Positions 23,417 to 32,406 of a DNA stretch of 64,000 nucleotides are shown here, one piece after another. The position numbers and the translations under genes are program-made. Each line of letters starts with the position of its first letter. The stretch's first letter is position 1. The notes under the pieces were generated by a model, which was not told the DNA's origin, did not search any database, and saw nothing but the letters and a program-made list of their open reading frames with translations. Source of the stretch: DATAAZ01 sp036259875 (GTDB taxonomy: Bacteria; Actinomycetota; Thermoleophilia; Gaiellales; Gaiellaceae); assembly GCA_036259875.1 (NCBI GenBank), contig DATAAZ010000012.1:1-64000 (forward strand), given 5' to 3'.

Positions 23417-24847
23417 TCAGGCGGTTCCCGCGAAGACGACCAGGCGCTCTTCCGTCATCTCGCGGACGGTGTGGAACGGCCCCTCGCGCGTGTTGCCGGA
23501 GGCCTTCACGCCGCCGTACGGCATCTGGTCCGCGCGGAAGGTCGGCGCCTCGTTCACCGTGACGCCGCCGAACTCGAGCGTGCGCGCCGCCACGAGCGCG
23601 CTCGCGGTCGCGCCCGTGAAGATCCCCGCCTGGAGGCCGAAGCGAGTGGAGTTCGCGAGCTCGATCGCCTCCTCGAGCGTGTCGTACGCGGCGAGCGTGC
23701 AGACCGGCCCGAAGATCTCCTCGCACGACACCCTCATCTCGGGAGTCACGTCGGCGAGGACGGTCGGCCGAAGCAGGCCGTTCTCCTCGCCCCCGGTCAG
23801 CATCGTCGCGCCCTGCGTCTGCGCCTCAGCGATCCAGGCGGCGATCCGCTCCTTTGCGTCGCCGTCGATCACGGGCCCGACGTCGGTCTCTTCGTCGGCC
23901 GGGTCGCCGACTCGCAGGGCCTCGACCTTCGGAACGAAGCGCTCGACGAACTCGTCGTACGCCGCACGGCGGACGTAGATCCGCTGCACGGAGATGCAGC
24001 TCTGGCCGGCGAACGAGAAGGCGTGCTGCGCGAGCTTGGTCGTCGTGTCCTCGAGGTCGGCGTCCGCCTCCACGAGAACCGGTGTCGAGTTCCCGAGCTC
24101 GAGCGTCACCTTCTTTCGCGCCGCGCGCTCGCGGAGCGTCCACCCGACGTCGCCCGAGCCCGTGAACGTGAGCATCCGGACGCGCTCGTCCTCGACGAGG
24201 ACGTCGCCGATTGTCGACGCCGGCCCGACGACCACGTTCAGCCACCCGGGCGGGAGCCCCGCCTCGGTTTCGAGCTCGGCGAGGAGAAGGGCGGAAAGCG
24301 GCGTCTGGCTCGCCGGCTTCAGAACGACGGCGCAGCCGGCCGCGAGCGCCGGCGCGATCTTGTGCGCGACCAGGTTGAGCGGGAAGTTGAAGGGGCTGAT
24401 CGCCCCGACGATCCCGAGCGGGGTCCGGAGCGTGAAGGCGAGCTTCCCCTCTCCCGCCGGGGAGGCGTCCATCGGCACGACGTCGCCGGCCAGCGTCCGA
24501 GCCGCCGCGGCGGCGGTCGCGTACGTCGAGACGGCGCGCTGCGCCTCGACGCGTGCCGCCTTCATCGGCTTGCCGGCCTCGCTCGAGATCGTGCGCGCGA
24601 CTTCATCGTGGCGCTCGGCAAGGAGCGCCGCGACGCCGTCGAGGACCGCCGCCCGCCGGTGCGCCGGAAGCGGCTCCGCCATCGCGCGCTCGGCCGCGTC
24701 GATCGCTCGCCGCGCGAGCGCGGCGTCCGCGCGCGCCACGCGCCCGACGACCTCGCCGGAGTACGGCGAGCGGACGTCGTGCCATTCGCCCGTCTCGACC
24801 CGATCGCCGTCGATGAGAAGAGGCCGCTCGCGCGCCACGACCGCCAT
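23417..24847 (-). CDS. NAD(P)-dependent aldehyde dehydrogenase
   Basis: A 476-residue aldehyde dehydrogenase oxidising an aldehyde to its acid. Signatures: GAISPFNFPLNLVAHKIAPA, the nucleotide-binding FTGSGDVGWTLRERA, the general base Glu in VTLELGNSTPVLVEADADLE and the catalytic Cys in FAGQSCISVQRIYV. The GNSTP form of the Glu motif resembles the lactaldehyde / phosphonoacetaldehyde / succinate-semialdehyde group. The substrate cannot be fixed. Divergent from the 3-hydroxyacyl-CoA dehydrogenase gene, with 14 bases between the starts. Confidence 0.9.
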   Translation of the reverse strand: MAVVARERPLLIDGDRVETGEWHDVRSPYSGEVVGRVARADAALARRAIDAAERAMAEPLPAHRRAAVLDGVAALLAERHDEVARTISSEAGKPMKAARVEAQRAVSTYATAAAAARTLAGDVVPMDASPAGEGKLAFTLRTPLGIVGAISPFNFPLNLVAHKIAPALAAGCAVVLKPASQTPLSALLLAELETEAGLPPGWLNVVVGPASTIGDVLVEDERVRMLTFTGSGDVGWTLRERAARKKVTLELGNSTPVLVEADADLEDTTTKLAQHAFSFAGQSCISVQRIYVRRAAYDEFVERFVPKVEALRVGDPADEETDVGPVIDGDAKERIAAWIAEAQTQGATMLTGGEENGLLRPTVLADVTPEMRVSCEEIFGPVCTLAAYDTLEEAIELANSTRFGLQAGIFTGATASALVAARTLEFGGVTVNEAPTFRADQMPYGGVKASGNTREGPFHTVREMTEERLVVFAGTA

Positions 24848-24861
24848 GCGAGTATTGAACC

Positions 24862-25719
24862 ATGGCGGCCGAGGTCGGCACCGTCGGGGTCGTCGGCCTC
24901 GGCACGATGGGCGCCGGGATCGCGCAGGTGTGCGTCCAGGCCGGCGTCGAGACGGTCGGCGTCGAGGTGGCTGCCGACCTCGGCGAACGGGCGCGCGAGC
25001 GGATCGGCCACTACCTCGGGCGGGGCGTCGAGAAGGGCCGGCTCACCGCGGAAGAGCGCAGCGCGGCGCTCGCGCGCCTCCGGACGACGACGGAGCGCGG
25101 CGACCTGGCCGGGTGCGAGCTCGTGATCGAGGCGATCGTCGAGGACCTCGGCGAGAAGCGGGCCCTCTTCCAGGAGCTCGACGCGCTCGTCCGTTCGGAC
25201 GCCGTCCTCGCGACGAACACGTCGGCCCTCTCCGTGACGGAGATCGCGAGGGCGACCGAGCGGCCTCAGCGTGTCGTCGGGATGCACTTCTTCAACCCCG
25301 CACCCGTTCTTCCGCTCGTCGAGGTCGTCCGGACCGCGCTCGTCGCCGAGGAGCCCTACGAGACGGCGTACGCGTTCGTCGAGCGAATCGGGAAGCGGCC
25401 GATCCGCTGCAACGACACGCCCGGGTTCGTGGTCAACCGGATCCTGATCCCACTGCTGAACGACTGCGTTCGCGTGCTCGACGAGGCCGGCGTGACGCCC
25501 GAGGACCTCGACACGGCCATGACCGGCGGCGTCAACTGGCCGATCGGGCCTTGCGCGCTCCTCGACCTGATCGGGATCGACATCCACGTGCACGCGTCCG
25601 AGGCGCTCCGCGACGCGCTCGGGGAGCCACGGATGGCGCCCCCGGAGCGGCTCGTGCGCATGCGCGACGAGGGGCTGCTCGGCCGGAAGACGGGCCGTGG
25701 GTTCTACTCGTACGCGTGA
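24862..25719 (+). CDS. 3-hydroxybutyryl-CoA / 3-hydroxyacyl-CoA dehydrogenase
   Basis: Oxidises 3-hydroxyacyl-CoA with NAD(P), in butyrate or fatty-acid metabolism. The 285-residue length is that of the stand-alone enzyme. Rossmann motif VGLGTMGAGIAQVCVQAGVE at residues 9-28, ELVIEAIVEDLGEKRALF, ATNTSALSVTEIA, the catalytic His in MHFFNPAPVLPLVEVV and NDTPGFVVNRILIPLLND are all present. Start ATG 24862. It is transcribed away from an aldehyde dehydrogenase; no other beta-oxidation gene is near. Confidence 0.92.
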   Translation: MAAEVGTVGVVGLGTMGAGIAQVCVQAGVETVGVEVAADLGERARERIGHYLGRGVEKGRLTAEERSAALARLRTTTERGDLAGCELVIEAIVEDLGEKRALFQELDALVRSDAVLATNTSALSVTEIARATERPQRVVGMHFFNPAPVLPLVEVVRTALVAEEPYETAYAFVERIGKRPIRCNDTPGFVVNRILIPLLNDCVRVLDEAGVTPEDLDTAMTGGVNWPIGPCALLDLIGIDIHVHASEALRDALGEPRMAPPERLVRMRDEGLLGRKTGRGFYSYA

Positions 25720-25754
25720 TCCGCGGGCCGGGGATGGCCCGCCGCACGGTGGGC

Positions 25755-26063
25755 TCAGGCGGCGAGGCTCGGACAGCCTGCTTGACACCAGCCGACCGAT
25801 GGGTGGCGCTCCGCCACCGACGCCCAGATCGCGCCCGCCTCGTCGCGCGAGAGGACGCGAAGCTGGACGGCATGGCGCGTCGCCGCTTCGAGCGCGAGGA
25901 CGTGGGCCAACACGGGCCGGGGGCCCGAGAGCGAGCGCTCCGTCACTGCGGCGAGTGCCTCGAGCCGGGCTTCGAGGAGCCGCATCGTCCTGTCGTGGTG
26001 CCGTTGCCGGTCTCGCCGTGTCGTGGCCATGGCGTCGTTCGGCCGGGGGTTCGTCACGTCCAT
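25755..26063 (-). CDS. Small hypothetical protein with C-terminal W-C-x3-C
   Basis: A 102-residue protein: basic N-terminus (ATTRRDRQRHHDRTMRLLEA), a helical middle (LAHVLALEAATRHAVQLRVL), and an end VAERHPSVGWCQAGCPSLAA. The ATG at 26063 has a good ribosome binding site (GGAGGAG, 4 bases upstream). The Cys pair may bind metal or form a disulfide. No family recognised. It lies alone between the acyl-CoA dehydrogenase and pdxH. The 98 bases to pdxH hold nothing evident. Confidence 0.55.
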   Translation of the reverse strand: MDVTNPRPNDAMATTRRDRQRHHDRTMRLLEARLEALAAVTERSLSGPRPVLAHVLALEAATRHAVQLRVLSRDEAGAIWASVAERHPSVGWCQAGCPSLAA

Positions 26064-26161
26064 CGCTCCTCCTGCGCGAGGTAAGCACTCGAACCGGACG
26101 GAAGTCGGCCGCGTGCGTCTCTCGGCATGAAGCGACGCGTCTTCCGACGCCGATCTTGCGC

Positions 26162-26782
26162 TCAGGGTGCCAGCCGCTCGACGAGCCAACGGTTGCCCGA
26201 GCGCTGGTACCGAAGCCGGTCGTGGAGGCGATCGTCGCGGTGCTGCCAGAACTCGACCGTCTCGTGGGCGAGCCGGTAGCCGCCCCAGTGGGACGGGCGC
26301 GGCGGCTCCCGTCCGGCGTACTCCGCAGCGAGGTCCGCGACGCGCCGCTCGAGCTCGACACGTCCCTGGATCACGGCGCTCTGCGGCGACGCGAGCGCGC
26401 CGAGGCGGCTTCCGAGCGGACGCGTCGCGAAGTAGGCGTCCGACTCCTCTGGGGCGACCTTTGCGGCGCGGCCCTCGATCCGCACCTGGCGGCCGAGCGG
26501 ATCCCAGTAGAAGAGGAGTGCGGCGCGAGGGTTCGCGCCGAGCTCCCGGCCCTTCCGGCTTTCGTAGTTCGTGTAGAAGACGAAGCCGGCCGCGTCGAAC
26601 CCCTTCAGGAGAACGGCGCGCGCGGACGGCGCGCCGTCGGCCGTTGCCGTCGCGAGGACGACGGCCTCCGGTAGCCGCACGCCCGCCTCGCCCGCAGCAT
26701 GGAACCACGCGGCGAACTGGTCGACGGGGTCGGGCGCGACTTCGCCCTCGAGAAGCGGTGGGAAAAGATCCAGGCGGGCCAC
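26162..26782 (-). CDS. pdxH: Pyridoxamine 5'-phosphate oxidase
   Basis: FMN enzyme making pyridoxal 5'-phosphate from pyridoxamine or pyridoxine phosphate. The 206-residue protein keeps the family blocks: ATADGAPSARAVLLKGFDAA, GFVFYTNYESRKGRELGANP, ALLFYWDPLGRQVRIEG, SPQSAVI and the C-terminal FWQHRDDRLHDRLRYQR ending NRWLVERLAP. Start GTG 26782. The R-L-x-D-R substrate-binding element is present as RLHDRL. The gene is divergent from the secreted protein gene at 26856. Confidence 0.92.
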   Translation of the reverse strand: MARLDLFPPLLEGEVAPDPVDQFAAWFHAAGEAGVRLPEAVVLATATADGAPSARAVLLKGFDAAGFVFYTNYESRKGRELGANPRAALLFYWDPLGRQVRIEGRAAKVAPEESDAYFATRPLGSRLGALASPQSAVIQGRVELERRVADLAAEYAGREPPRPSHWGGYRLAHETVEFWQHRDDRLHDRLRYQRSGNRWLVERLAP

Positions 26783-26855
26783 TCGGGCGGAGCGGAAAGC
26801 AATTACAGAGTCTTTACAACGTACTCATCCCCTCTGCACCGCGCGCGCCGAGACT

Positions 26856-27344
26856 ATGCGTGCCGACAAACCGATGCATCGACTCGTCCTCCTCTCGGCG
26901 CTTCTCGCCCTCGCCCTCGCGCTCGCGCCGAGCGCCCAGGCGGCGCTCGCCCGCTCACTCGTTCCGGCGGGTGGCGTCGTCGCCCTCGAAGAGGGGAGCG
27001 GCATGGCCGTCGTGCTGAGTCGCGACGGCGGCATGTACGGACGCGTCGCGCGCGGCCGAATCGTCGTCACCGACTTCCGGCGCGGCGGCGAGACGGAGGT
27101 CGACCTGCGCGGCTGCGACCGCAGGCGGCGGGTGAGCGACGTGACGGTCGTGTGTGCCGGCCGCGAGCTCCGGTTTCAGATCGTCGACGGCAGGTGGCGG
27201 GCCGGCATCCGCGGCGCCGGGATCGACGCCGCTGCCGTCCTCGACGGGAGCCTCACGCTCGCGGGCACGCGCGGGACGTACTCGATCGACGACGAGGACG
27301 AGGAGCCGTGGCCGCGCGACCCGCAGACGTTCGCGCTCCGCTAG
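26856..27344 (+). CDS. Secreted hypothetical protein
   Basis: A 162-residue exported protein. A signal peptide (HRLVLLSALLALALALAPSA, cut near AQA-AL) is followed by a beta-rich domain with VPAGGVVALEEGSGMAVVLS, RIVVTDFRRGGETEVDLRGC and two Cys (DLRGC, TVVCAG) likely in a disulfide. The acidic end is SIDDEDEEPWPRDPQTFALR. No family recognised. ATG 26856 or 26874 are both possible; the second gives a more typical signal peptide. Located upstream of the two-component pair but in its own unit. Confidence 0.6.
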   Translation: MRADKPMHRLVLLSALLALALALAPSAQAALARSLVPAGGVVALEEGSGMAVVLSRDGGMYGRVARGRIVVTDFRRGGETEVDLRGCDRRRRVSDVTVVCAGRELRFQIVDGRWRAGIRGAGIDAAAVLDGSLTLAGTRGTYSIDDEDEEPWPRDPQTFALR

Positions 27345-27378
27345 CCGCCGCGCCCTGTGTCACGATTTGACGAGCGGA

Positions 27379-28092
27379 ATGCCTCCGACCGGGCGTCAGC
27401 GGATTCTGGTGGTCGAGGACGAAGCGAACATCGCGTCCTTCGTCGCCATGTACCTCAAGAAGGCGGGGTTCGACGTCGGCGTTGCTCGAAACGGGGCGGA
27501 GGCGCTCGCCAAGGCGGGCGTCGACGCGCCCTCGCTCATCATCCTCGACCTCATGCTCCCCGACCTCGACGGGATCGACGTGTGCCGGAGGATCAGGCAG
27601 CGCTCCGACGTTCCGATCCTCATGCTGACGGCGCGCGACGACGACGTGGACAAGATCATCGGCCTCGAGGTCGGCGCAGACGACTACCTGACGAAGCCGT
27701 TCAACCCGCGCGAGCTCGTGGCGCGCGTGAAGTCGATTCTCCGCCGCTCCGTCTCGCGCCGGCGCGAGCCCGAGGGCGGTGCGCTCGAGCACGGGCCGCT
27801 CCGAATCGACTCGGGGCGGCGCGAGGTGACCGTCGACGGTCGCGACGTCCAGCTCGCCCCGAAGGAGTTCGACCTGCTCTGGGAGCTCCTCGACCACCGC
27901 GGGCTGGTCCTGACGCGGGACCAGCTCCTGGAGCGCGTTTGGGGGTACACGTTCGCCGGCGACACGCGGACGGTCGACGTCCACGTTGGCCAGCTTCGAC
28001 GCAAGCTCGGCGAGGCGTGCCCGATCGTCACCGTCTGGGGCGTCGGCTACAAGGTCGCGAGCGAGAAGGCGGCGGAAGCCTCCCGCTCGTAA
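27379..28092 (+). CDS. OmpR-family response regulator
   Basis: A 237-residue regulator. The receiver domain has the acidic pair in VVEDEAN, the phosphoacceptor Asp57 in IILDLMLPDLDG, the Thr switch in MLTARDD and Lys in TKPFNPREL. The C-terminal winged helix (about 135-230) has LAPKEFDLLWELLDHRG and VWGYTFAGDTRTVDVHVGQL. It is the partner of the histidine kinase that starts 11 bases after its stop. Start ATG 27379; upstream TTG 27367 is possible. Confidence 0.92.
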   Translation: MPPTGRQRILVVEDEANIASFVAMYLKKAGFDVGVARNGAEALAKAGVDAPSLIILDLMLPDLDGIDVCRRIRQRSDVPILMLTARDDDVDKIIGLEVGADDYLTKPFNPRELVARVKSILRRSVSRRREPEGGALEHGPLRIDSGRREVTVDGRDVQLAPKEFDLLWELLDHRGLVLTRDQLLERVWGYTFAGDTRTVDVHVGQLRRKLGEACPIVTVWGVGYKVASEKAAEASRS

Positions 28093-28095
28093 CCT
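28090..28095 (+). promoter_or_regulatory. Possible internal -10 box TAACCT
   Basis: TAnnnT hexamer that includes the stop codon of the response regulator and ends 7 bases before the GTG of the kinase. It may allow independent leaderless expression, or be chance. Confidence 0.25.
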
Positions 28096-28102
28096 TCGCG
28101 AC

Positions 28103-29497
28103 GTGCGGTCGCTCCGCTTTCGACTCGCAGCGCTCTTCCTCGCGGGGATCGTTGTCGCAGGCGCGGTGACCGCGCTGGTCGCGACCCGGTTCTTCCAGGA
28201 GCAGACGCGCGAGGACACGCTCAGCGAGCTCCGCCGCCAAGCAGCCGGCCTGGCTGACCTCTACGCCGACCAGGCGCGCATCGGGTTCGTCGAGGGGCGA
28301 CGCGCGCCCCGGTTCGCAGCGCCGCGGCTCGAGCGGACGACCGGCGCAGCGCTCTTCTACGCGCCGCGCGGCGAGCTGGAGCTCTTCCCGGGTGAGCGCT
28401 CGGGCCTGCGCCGGATCGACATGGAGGCCCTCCCGGCGCGCGACCCGGTCGAGGACGGGCGGCCCGCCACGTTCGAGTTCCAGCCGCCCGGCCACGACCG
28501 CACGTACCTCGCGGCGGCGCATCCGCTGAAGATCGGTGCGCAGACGTTCGGCGCGATCGTCGTCGCGAAGCCGCGCGCCGAGCTCCGCGAGGAGTGGGTG
28601 ACGCTGCTCCAGCGCCTCGGGCTTGCCTTCCTGGCCGGGGTCGCCGTCGCCGGTGGGCTCGTTTGGTACCTCTCGCGCCGTCTGACCGCTCCCGTCCTCG
28701 CCCTCACCCGGGCGACGGACGCGATCGCGCGCGGACGCTTCGACGTCGAGCTGCCTTCGGCGCGGAAAGGCGACGAGATCGGCCGCCTGACGGGAAGCTT
28801 CCGCAAGATGACGGAGCGCCTCGCCGAGGCCGAGGAGCTCGAACGGAACTTCCTGATGAGCGTCTCGCACGAGCTTCGCACTCCTCTGACCGCGATTCGC
28901 GGGCACGCAGAAGCGCTCAACGAGGGGCTCGTCGACGACCCGAAGGCGCGGGCCGCGTCGCTCGACGTAATCCGGAGCGAGAGCGAGCGGCTGACGCGGC
29001 TGGTCGGCGACCTGCTCGACCTCGCGAAGCTCGACGCCCACCGGTTCACGCTCGCCGAAGACGAGGTCGAGCTGCGGCGGCTCGTCGAGCGCGCCTACCA
29101 GGCCCGGAGCGAGGAGGCGCGGCAGCGAGGGATCGACTATGAGCGGGAGTTCGCGGCGGATCCCGTCCTGCATACGGACGGCGACCGGGTCCTCCAGATC
29201 GTCACGAACCTCCTCGACAACGCCTTCGCCTGGACGCCGGACGGCGGACGCATCGCGCTCGGTCTCGCAGCTGCGAACGGGACCGTCGCCGTCTCGGTGG
29301 CGGACAGCGGACCGGGCGTCTCCGAGGCCGACAGGGAGCGGATTTTCCGGCCGTTCGTCTCGGGCGACGGCGTGAGGGGGACGGGTCTCGGGCTCGCGAT
29401 CGCGTGGGAGCTCGCGCACGCGCTCGGCGGAGAGCTTGCGCTCGACTCCGAGCCGGGAAAGGGGTCGCGCTTCGAGCTGCGCCTGCCGGCGCGCTGA
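28103..29497 (+). CDS. Membrane sensor histidine kinase (partner of the OmpR regulator)
   Basis: A 464-residue classic kinase: a first membrane helix (LAALFLAGIVVAGAVTALVA), an extracytoplasmic sensor of about 150 residues, a second helix (GLAFLAGVAVAGGLVWYL) and a HAMP domain (RRLTAPVLALTRATDAIARG). HisKA has H256 in MSVSHELRTPLTAIRGHA; the HATPase has NLLDNAFAWT, DSGPGVS and GTGLGLAIA. The signal is unknown. Start GTG 28103, 10 bases after the response regulator stop. Confidence 0.92.
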   Translation: MRSLRFRLAALFLAGIVVAGAVTALVATRFFQEQTREDTLSELRRQAAGLADLYADQARIGFVEGRRAPRFAAPRLERTTGAALFYAPRGELELFPGERSGLRRIDMEALPARDPVEDGRPATFEFQPPGHDRTYLAAAHPLKIGAQTFGAIVVAKPRAELREEWVTLLQRLGLAFLAGVAVAGGLVWYLSRRLTAPVLALTRATDAIARGRFDVELPSARKGDEIGRLTGSFRKMTERLAEAEELERNFLMSVSHELRTPLTAIRGHAEALNEGLVDDPKARAASLDVIRSESERLTRLVGDLLDLAKLDAHRFTLAEDEVELRRLVERAYQARSEEARQRGIDYEREFAADPVLHTDGDRVLQIVTNLLDNAFAWTPDGGRIALGLAAANGTVAVSVADSGPGVSEADRERIFRPFVSGDGVRGTGLGLAIAWELAHALGGELALDSEPGKGSRFELRLPAR

Positions 29498-29646
29498 AAC
29501 CCGCCGGCGCGGCGCTCGTCGCGTGCCGCGCACGGACCGGTGACGATCCGCGCGCCACGCGCGCGCGGTCGCGCGCTGGGCCTCGCCGCACGGGGGCGAG
29601 GGCCCGAACGGGCCCCCCGCGGGAAAGCGTCGCGTGCGGAGCCGGC

Positions 29647-30573
29647 CTACGCCGCGGCCGCCGTCGCGGTCGCTTCCTCCCAGACTTCGATCATGCGGCG
29701 GTACTTGCCGGCGATCCGCTCCGCCGCCTCCTCGCGCGTTGCCTCGCCGTCGCGGTAAGCGACGAGCGCGTCCCACCAGAAGGTCCGGCCGATCGCGAAG
29801 CCGACATAGCCGGAGACGCCGGCGCCCTGGCGGAGCCAGTGCTCGACGACCGTGTCGTTCGCGCCGCGCCCGAGGACGACGCAGACGACGCCGTCGCGGC
29901 CGCCGCGCCGCGCGGCCTCGGCGGCCCGCGCGCAGTCCTCGCGGCGGTCGAGCCCCTCGATCTTCCAGACGTCCGGCTCGACGCCGGCGTCCTGGAGCTC
30001 GCGGATCGCGTCCACGACGAGCCGAGGCCGCAGCTCGCCGTCGTAGCGGTCGGTGCTGCCATCGACCGCCTCGAGCTGCGCCGGCTCCGCCGGAACGAGG
30101 AGCTCGAAGAGGAACTTCCGCCCTCGCTCGTGCAGCCAGTCGGATAGCCGTCGGAGCCTCGCGGCCTGCCGCTCGTTCATCGCGCGGTCGCCTTCCGCGT
30201 TGTAGCGGACGAGCACCTTCGTGAAGGTCGGGTCGAAGGCCTCGATATGGGTTCCGAAGTCCTCGCCGTACTCGAACTCGAAGTCGGGGCGCCCGCTCGA
30301 TTCCGCCGGCATGGCGAGGACGAGGCCGCGCTCCTTCGCCGCTCGTGCGATGTCGGCTCCGAAGCGCTCGTCCACGAGCGCCCCGGCCGCATCGCGCGGA
30401 ACGCCTTCCGCAAGGGCGCGCTCGAGCCCTTCCCAGATGACCCGTTTCGCGTCCGAGATGCGCCGCGCCTCCTCTGCGGTCGGCTCGCCGCCGACGCCGA
30501 AGAGCTGCTTCTGGAACGAGCCTCGATGGTCGAACGCGACGATGTAGAGCCTGCGGTCGTATCCGAGCGCCAT
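29647..30573 (-). CDS. DUF2090 aldolase-like TIM-barrel protein
   Basis: A 308-residue protein of the DUF2090 group, related to the C-terminal aldolase-like part of IolC fusions. Blocks: LYIVAFDHRGSFQKQLFG, KVLVRYNAEGD, FLFELLVPAEPAQLEAVDG, DVWKIEGLDRREDCARAAEA, VVLGRGANDTVVEHWLRQGA and FAIGRTFWWDALVAYRDGEA. The Lys in WKIEGL could form the Schiff base of a class I aldolase. Substrate unknown; no inositol or sugar operon is adjacent. A TAAGGT box 6 bases upstream of the ATG supports the start. Confidence 0.8.
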   Translation of the reverse strand: MALGYDRRLYIVAFDHRGSFQKQLFGVGGEPTAEEARRISDAKRVIWEGLERALAEGVPRDAAGALVDERFGADIARAAKERGLVLAMPAESSGRPDFEFEYGEDFGTHIEAFDPTFTKVLVRYNAEGDRAMNERQAARLRRLSDWLHERGRKFLFELLVPAEPAQLEAVDGSTDRYDGELRPRLVVDAIRELQDAGVEPDVWKIEGLDRREDCARAAEAARRGGRDGVVCVVLGRGANDTVVEHWLRQGAGVSGYVGFAIGRTFWWDALVAYRDGEATREEAAERIAGKYRRMIEVWEEATATAAAA

Positions 30574-30579
30574 GCGCGC

Positions 30580-30585
30580 ACCTTA
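30580..30585 (-). promoter_or_regulatory. -10 box TAAGGT for the DUF2090 gene
   Basis: TAnnnT hexamer on the minus strand ending 6 bases before the ATG at 30573. Confidence 0.45.
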
Positions 30586-30682
30586 GAACGTTCGCGCCGA
30601 GGTGGGCCGCGTACCGTCAGCACGCACGGACGGCCGGGCGAGGGCCCCCTGTCCTCAGCGTCGGTGCCGCCGAGGCGGCGCC

Positions 30683-31156
30683 TCAGGCGCTGCGTCCGTG
30701 CCGCTCCTCGAGGCGGTAGAGCTCCGCGATGGGGCGCTCCTCGAGGGAGCGCTTGAGCCGGTCGAGCGCCCGCTCCAGCCGGTCGAGGCGCCCGTCGACA
30801 CCGCGCCAGCCGGCGGCGACCAGGTCGACGAGAACGGCGAGATCGTCGACGCGGGCCCGCCGCTCGGCGTTCACGTCAAGCTGAAGCCGCTCGAGCCGGC
30901 GGATCGTCTGGTTCGCGAGGCCGCGTACCTCCGCGACGTGACGGCCGACGGGGACGACCTCGACGCGCATGCTCTCGCGCACGGCTGCGCCGAGCCGCTC
31001 GGGAACGGCCGCCTCGAGCTCCGCGGTCCGGTCCGCGAGCGCTTCGAGTGCTTCGCGGGCGCGCTCGAGGGCCGCGTCCAGCGCAACCCGGTCGGCGGGG
31101 GCGGGACCGTCCTCGCCGAGACGGATTCGGGCGCGCTGGACGGGCTCGGCTTCCAC
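30683..31156 (-). CDS. Coiled-coil hypothetical protein
   Basis: A 157-residue protein that is almost entirely helical with heptad-like hydrophobic spacing: ALERAREALEALADRTAELE, RGLANQTIRRLERLQLDVNA, then DRLERALDRLKRSLEERPIA. No membrane helix and no catalytic motif. The GTG start is supported by a TAGCGT box 7 bases upstream. Divergent from queA: the starts are 33 bases apart, and the CTAG in between can serve as -10 core in both directions. Function unknown; could be a structural or DNA-associated protein. Confidence 0.6.
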   Translation of the reverse strand: MEAEPVQRARIRLGEDGPAPADRVALDAALERAREALEALADRTAELEAAVPERLGAAVRESMRVEVVPVGRHVAEVRGLANQTIRRLERLQLDVNAERRARVDDLAVLVDLVAAGWRGVDGRLDRLERALDRLKRSLEERPIAELYRLEERHGRSA

Positions 31157-31163
31157 GAGCGCG

Positions 31164-31169
31164 ACGCTA
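31164..31169 (-). promoter_or_regulatory. -10 box TAGCGT for the coiled-coil gene
   Basis: TAnnnT hexamer on the minus strand ending 7 bases before GTG 31156. The overlapping plus-strand TAGCGT (31168-31173) sits 16 bases before queA, so one site may serve both. Confidence 0.4.
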
Positions 31170-31189
31170 GCGTTCGGGTCGGACGGCCT

Positions 31190-32128
31190 ATGCGGACGGA
31201 CGAGCTCGACTACGACCTCCCGCCCGATCTCATCGCGCAGCGTCCGCTCGAGCGCCGGGACGCGAGCCGCCTCCTCGTCTACGACCGTCGCGCGCGCGAC
31301 GTCCGCCACCGCTCCTTCCGGGACATCGTGGAGGACGTCGCGGGCTCGCTCGTCGTCGTGAACGACACGCGGGTGCTTCCCGCGCGTCTTCGCGGAGTCC
31401 GCCCCGGAGGTGGTGACGCCGAGATCCTGCTCCTCGAGCCGCTCGAGAACGGCCTCTGGGAGGCGCTCGCCCGCCCGACGCGCCGCCTTCGTCCCGGGAT
31501 GCAGCTGGGCCCGGTCGAGCTCGTCGAGCACGCGGGCGAGGGCCGCTGGCGCGTTGTGCTCCACGGCGAGCCCGACGGTGAGGCGCCGCTCCCGCCGTAC
31601 ATCACCGAGCCGCTCCGCGACCCGGCCCGCTACCAGACCGTGTACGCCGCGCGGGCGGGCTCCGCGGCGGCCCCGACAGCCGGCCTCCATTTCACGCGCG
31701 AGCTGCTCGCCTCGCTCGAAGTCGCGACCGTCACGCTCCACGTCGGGCTCGACACGTTCCGGCCGATCGCGGCCGCGAAGCTCGCCGACCATGAGATGCA
31801 CAGCGAGCGCTACGAGGTCGCGCCCGACGCGTGGAAGCGCATCCGGGCCGCCGAGCACGTCGTCGCGGTCGGGACGACGACGGCGCGCGTGCTCGAGTCG
31901 CTCGCCCGCGACGCGCCGCTCGCCGGTCGCACGGATCTCTTCATCACGCCCGGGTTCGAGTTCCGCCGCGTCGACGCTCTGCTCACGAACTTCCACCTGC
32001 CGCGCTCGACGCTCCTCGCGCTCGTGATGGCGTTCGCGGGCATGGAGGAGACGCGGCGGCTCTACCGTCTCGCGATCGAGAAGCGCTACCGCTTCTATTC
32101 CTTCGGCGACGCGATGCTTGTTCTCTGA
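31190..32128 (+). CDS. queA: S-adenosylmethionine:tRNA ribosyltransferase-isomerase QueA
   Basis: Transfers and isomerises the ribosyl part of S-adenosylmethionine onto preQ1 in tRNA, giving epoxyqueuosine, the substrate of QueG. The 312-residue protein is on the short side of the family. Signatures: DYDLPPDLIAQRPLERRDAS, VVNDTRVLPARL, APTAGLHFT, LHVGLDTFRPI, VAVGTTTARVLESLA and NFHLPRSTLLALVMAFAG, then YRFYSFGDAMLV. The shorter length comes from a reduced insert between the two halves. Followed by tgt after the small antisense membrane gene. Confidence 0.94.
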   Translation: MRTDELDYDLPPDLIAQRPLERRDASRLLVYDRRARDVRHRSFRDIVEDVAGSLVVVNDTRVLPARLRGVRPGGGDAEILLLEPLENGLWEALARPTRRLRPGMQLGPVELVEHAGEGRWRVVLHGEPDGEAPLPPYITEPLRDPARYQTVYAARAGSAAAPTAGLHFTRELLASLEVATVTLHVGLDTFRPIAAAKLADHEMHSERYEVAPDAWKRIRAAEHVVAVGTTTARVLESLARDAPLAGRTDLFITPGFEFRRVDALLTNFHLPRSTLLALVMAFAGMEETRRLYRLAIEKRYRFYSFGDAMLVL

Positions 32129-32133
32129 CGGCC

Positions 32134-32400
32134 CTACGCGAGGACGGCCGCGAGGACACCGATCGCGACGAGCCCGACCGGAAGCGCGACGACCGCGAGC
32201 GCGAGGCCGACTCGGCCGGGCCCGGTCGCGCGGGCGGGGAGCCCGAGCGCGAGCGCGAGCGCGCCGCCCGTGAGCCACGCGAGGACCAGCACGACGTCCG
32301 CCGTGCGCCCGTGCGGGACCCCCGCGGCGTCGACGGCCATCAGCGTCCCCAGGCCGGCGACGCCGACGACCTCGCACAAGACCGACGCGATTGCCACCAT
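32134..32400 (-). CDS. Small membrane protein of unknown function
   Basis: An 88-residue hydrophobic protein with three predicted membrane helices (VAIASVLCEVVGVAGLGTLM; VVLVLAWLTGGALALALGL; VGLALAVVALPVGLVAIGVL). It lies on the opposite strand between queA and tgt: its end faces queA (5 bases) and its start is 6 bases from the tgt start. Amphipathic breaks and the ATG argue for a real gene; with no homologue in mind, confidence is moderate. Confidence 0.5.
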   Translation of the reverse strand: MVAIASVLCEVVGVAGLGTLMAVDAAGVPHGRTADVVLVLAWLTGGALALALGLPARATGPGRVGLALAVVALPVGLVAIGVLAAVLA

Positions 32401-32406
32401 GACCGC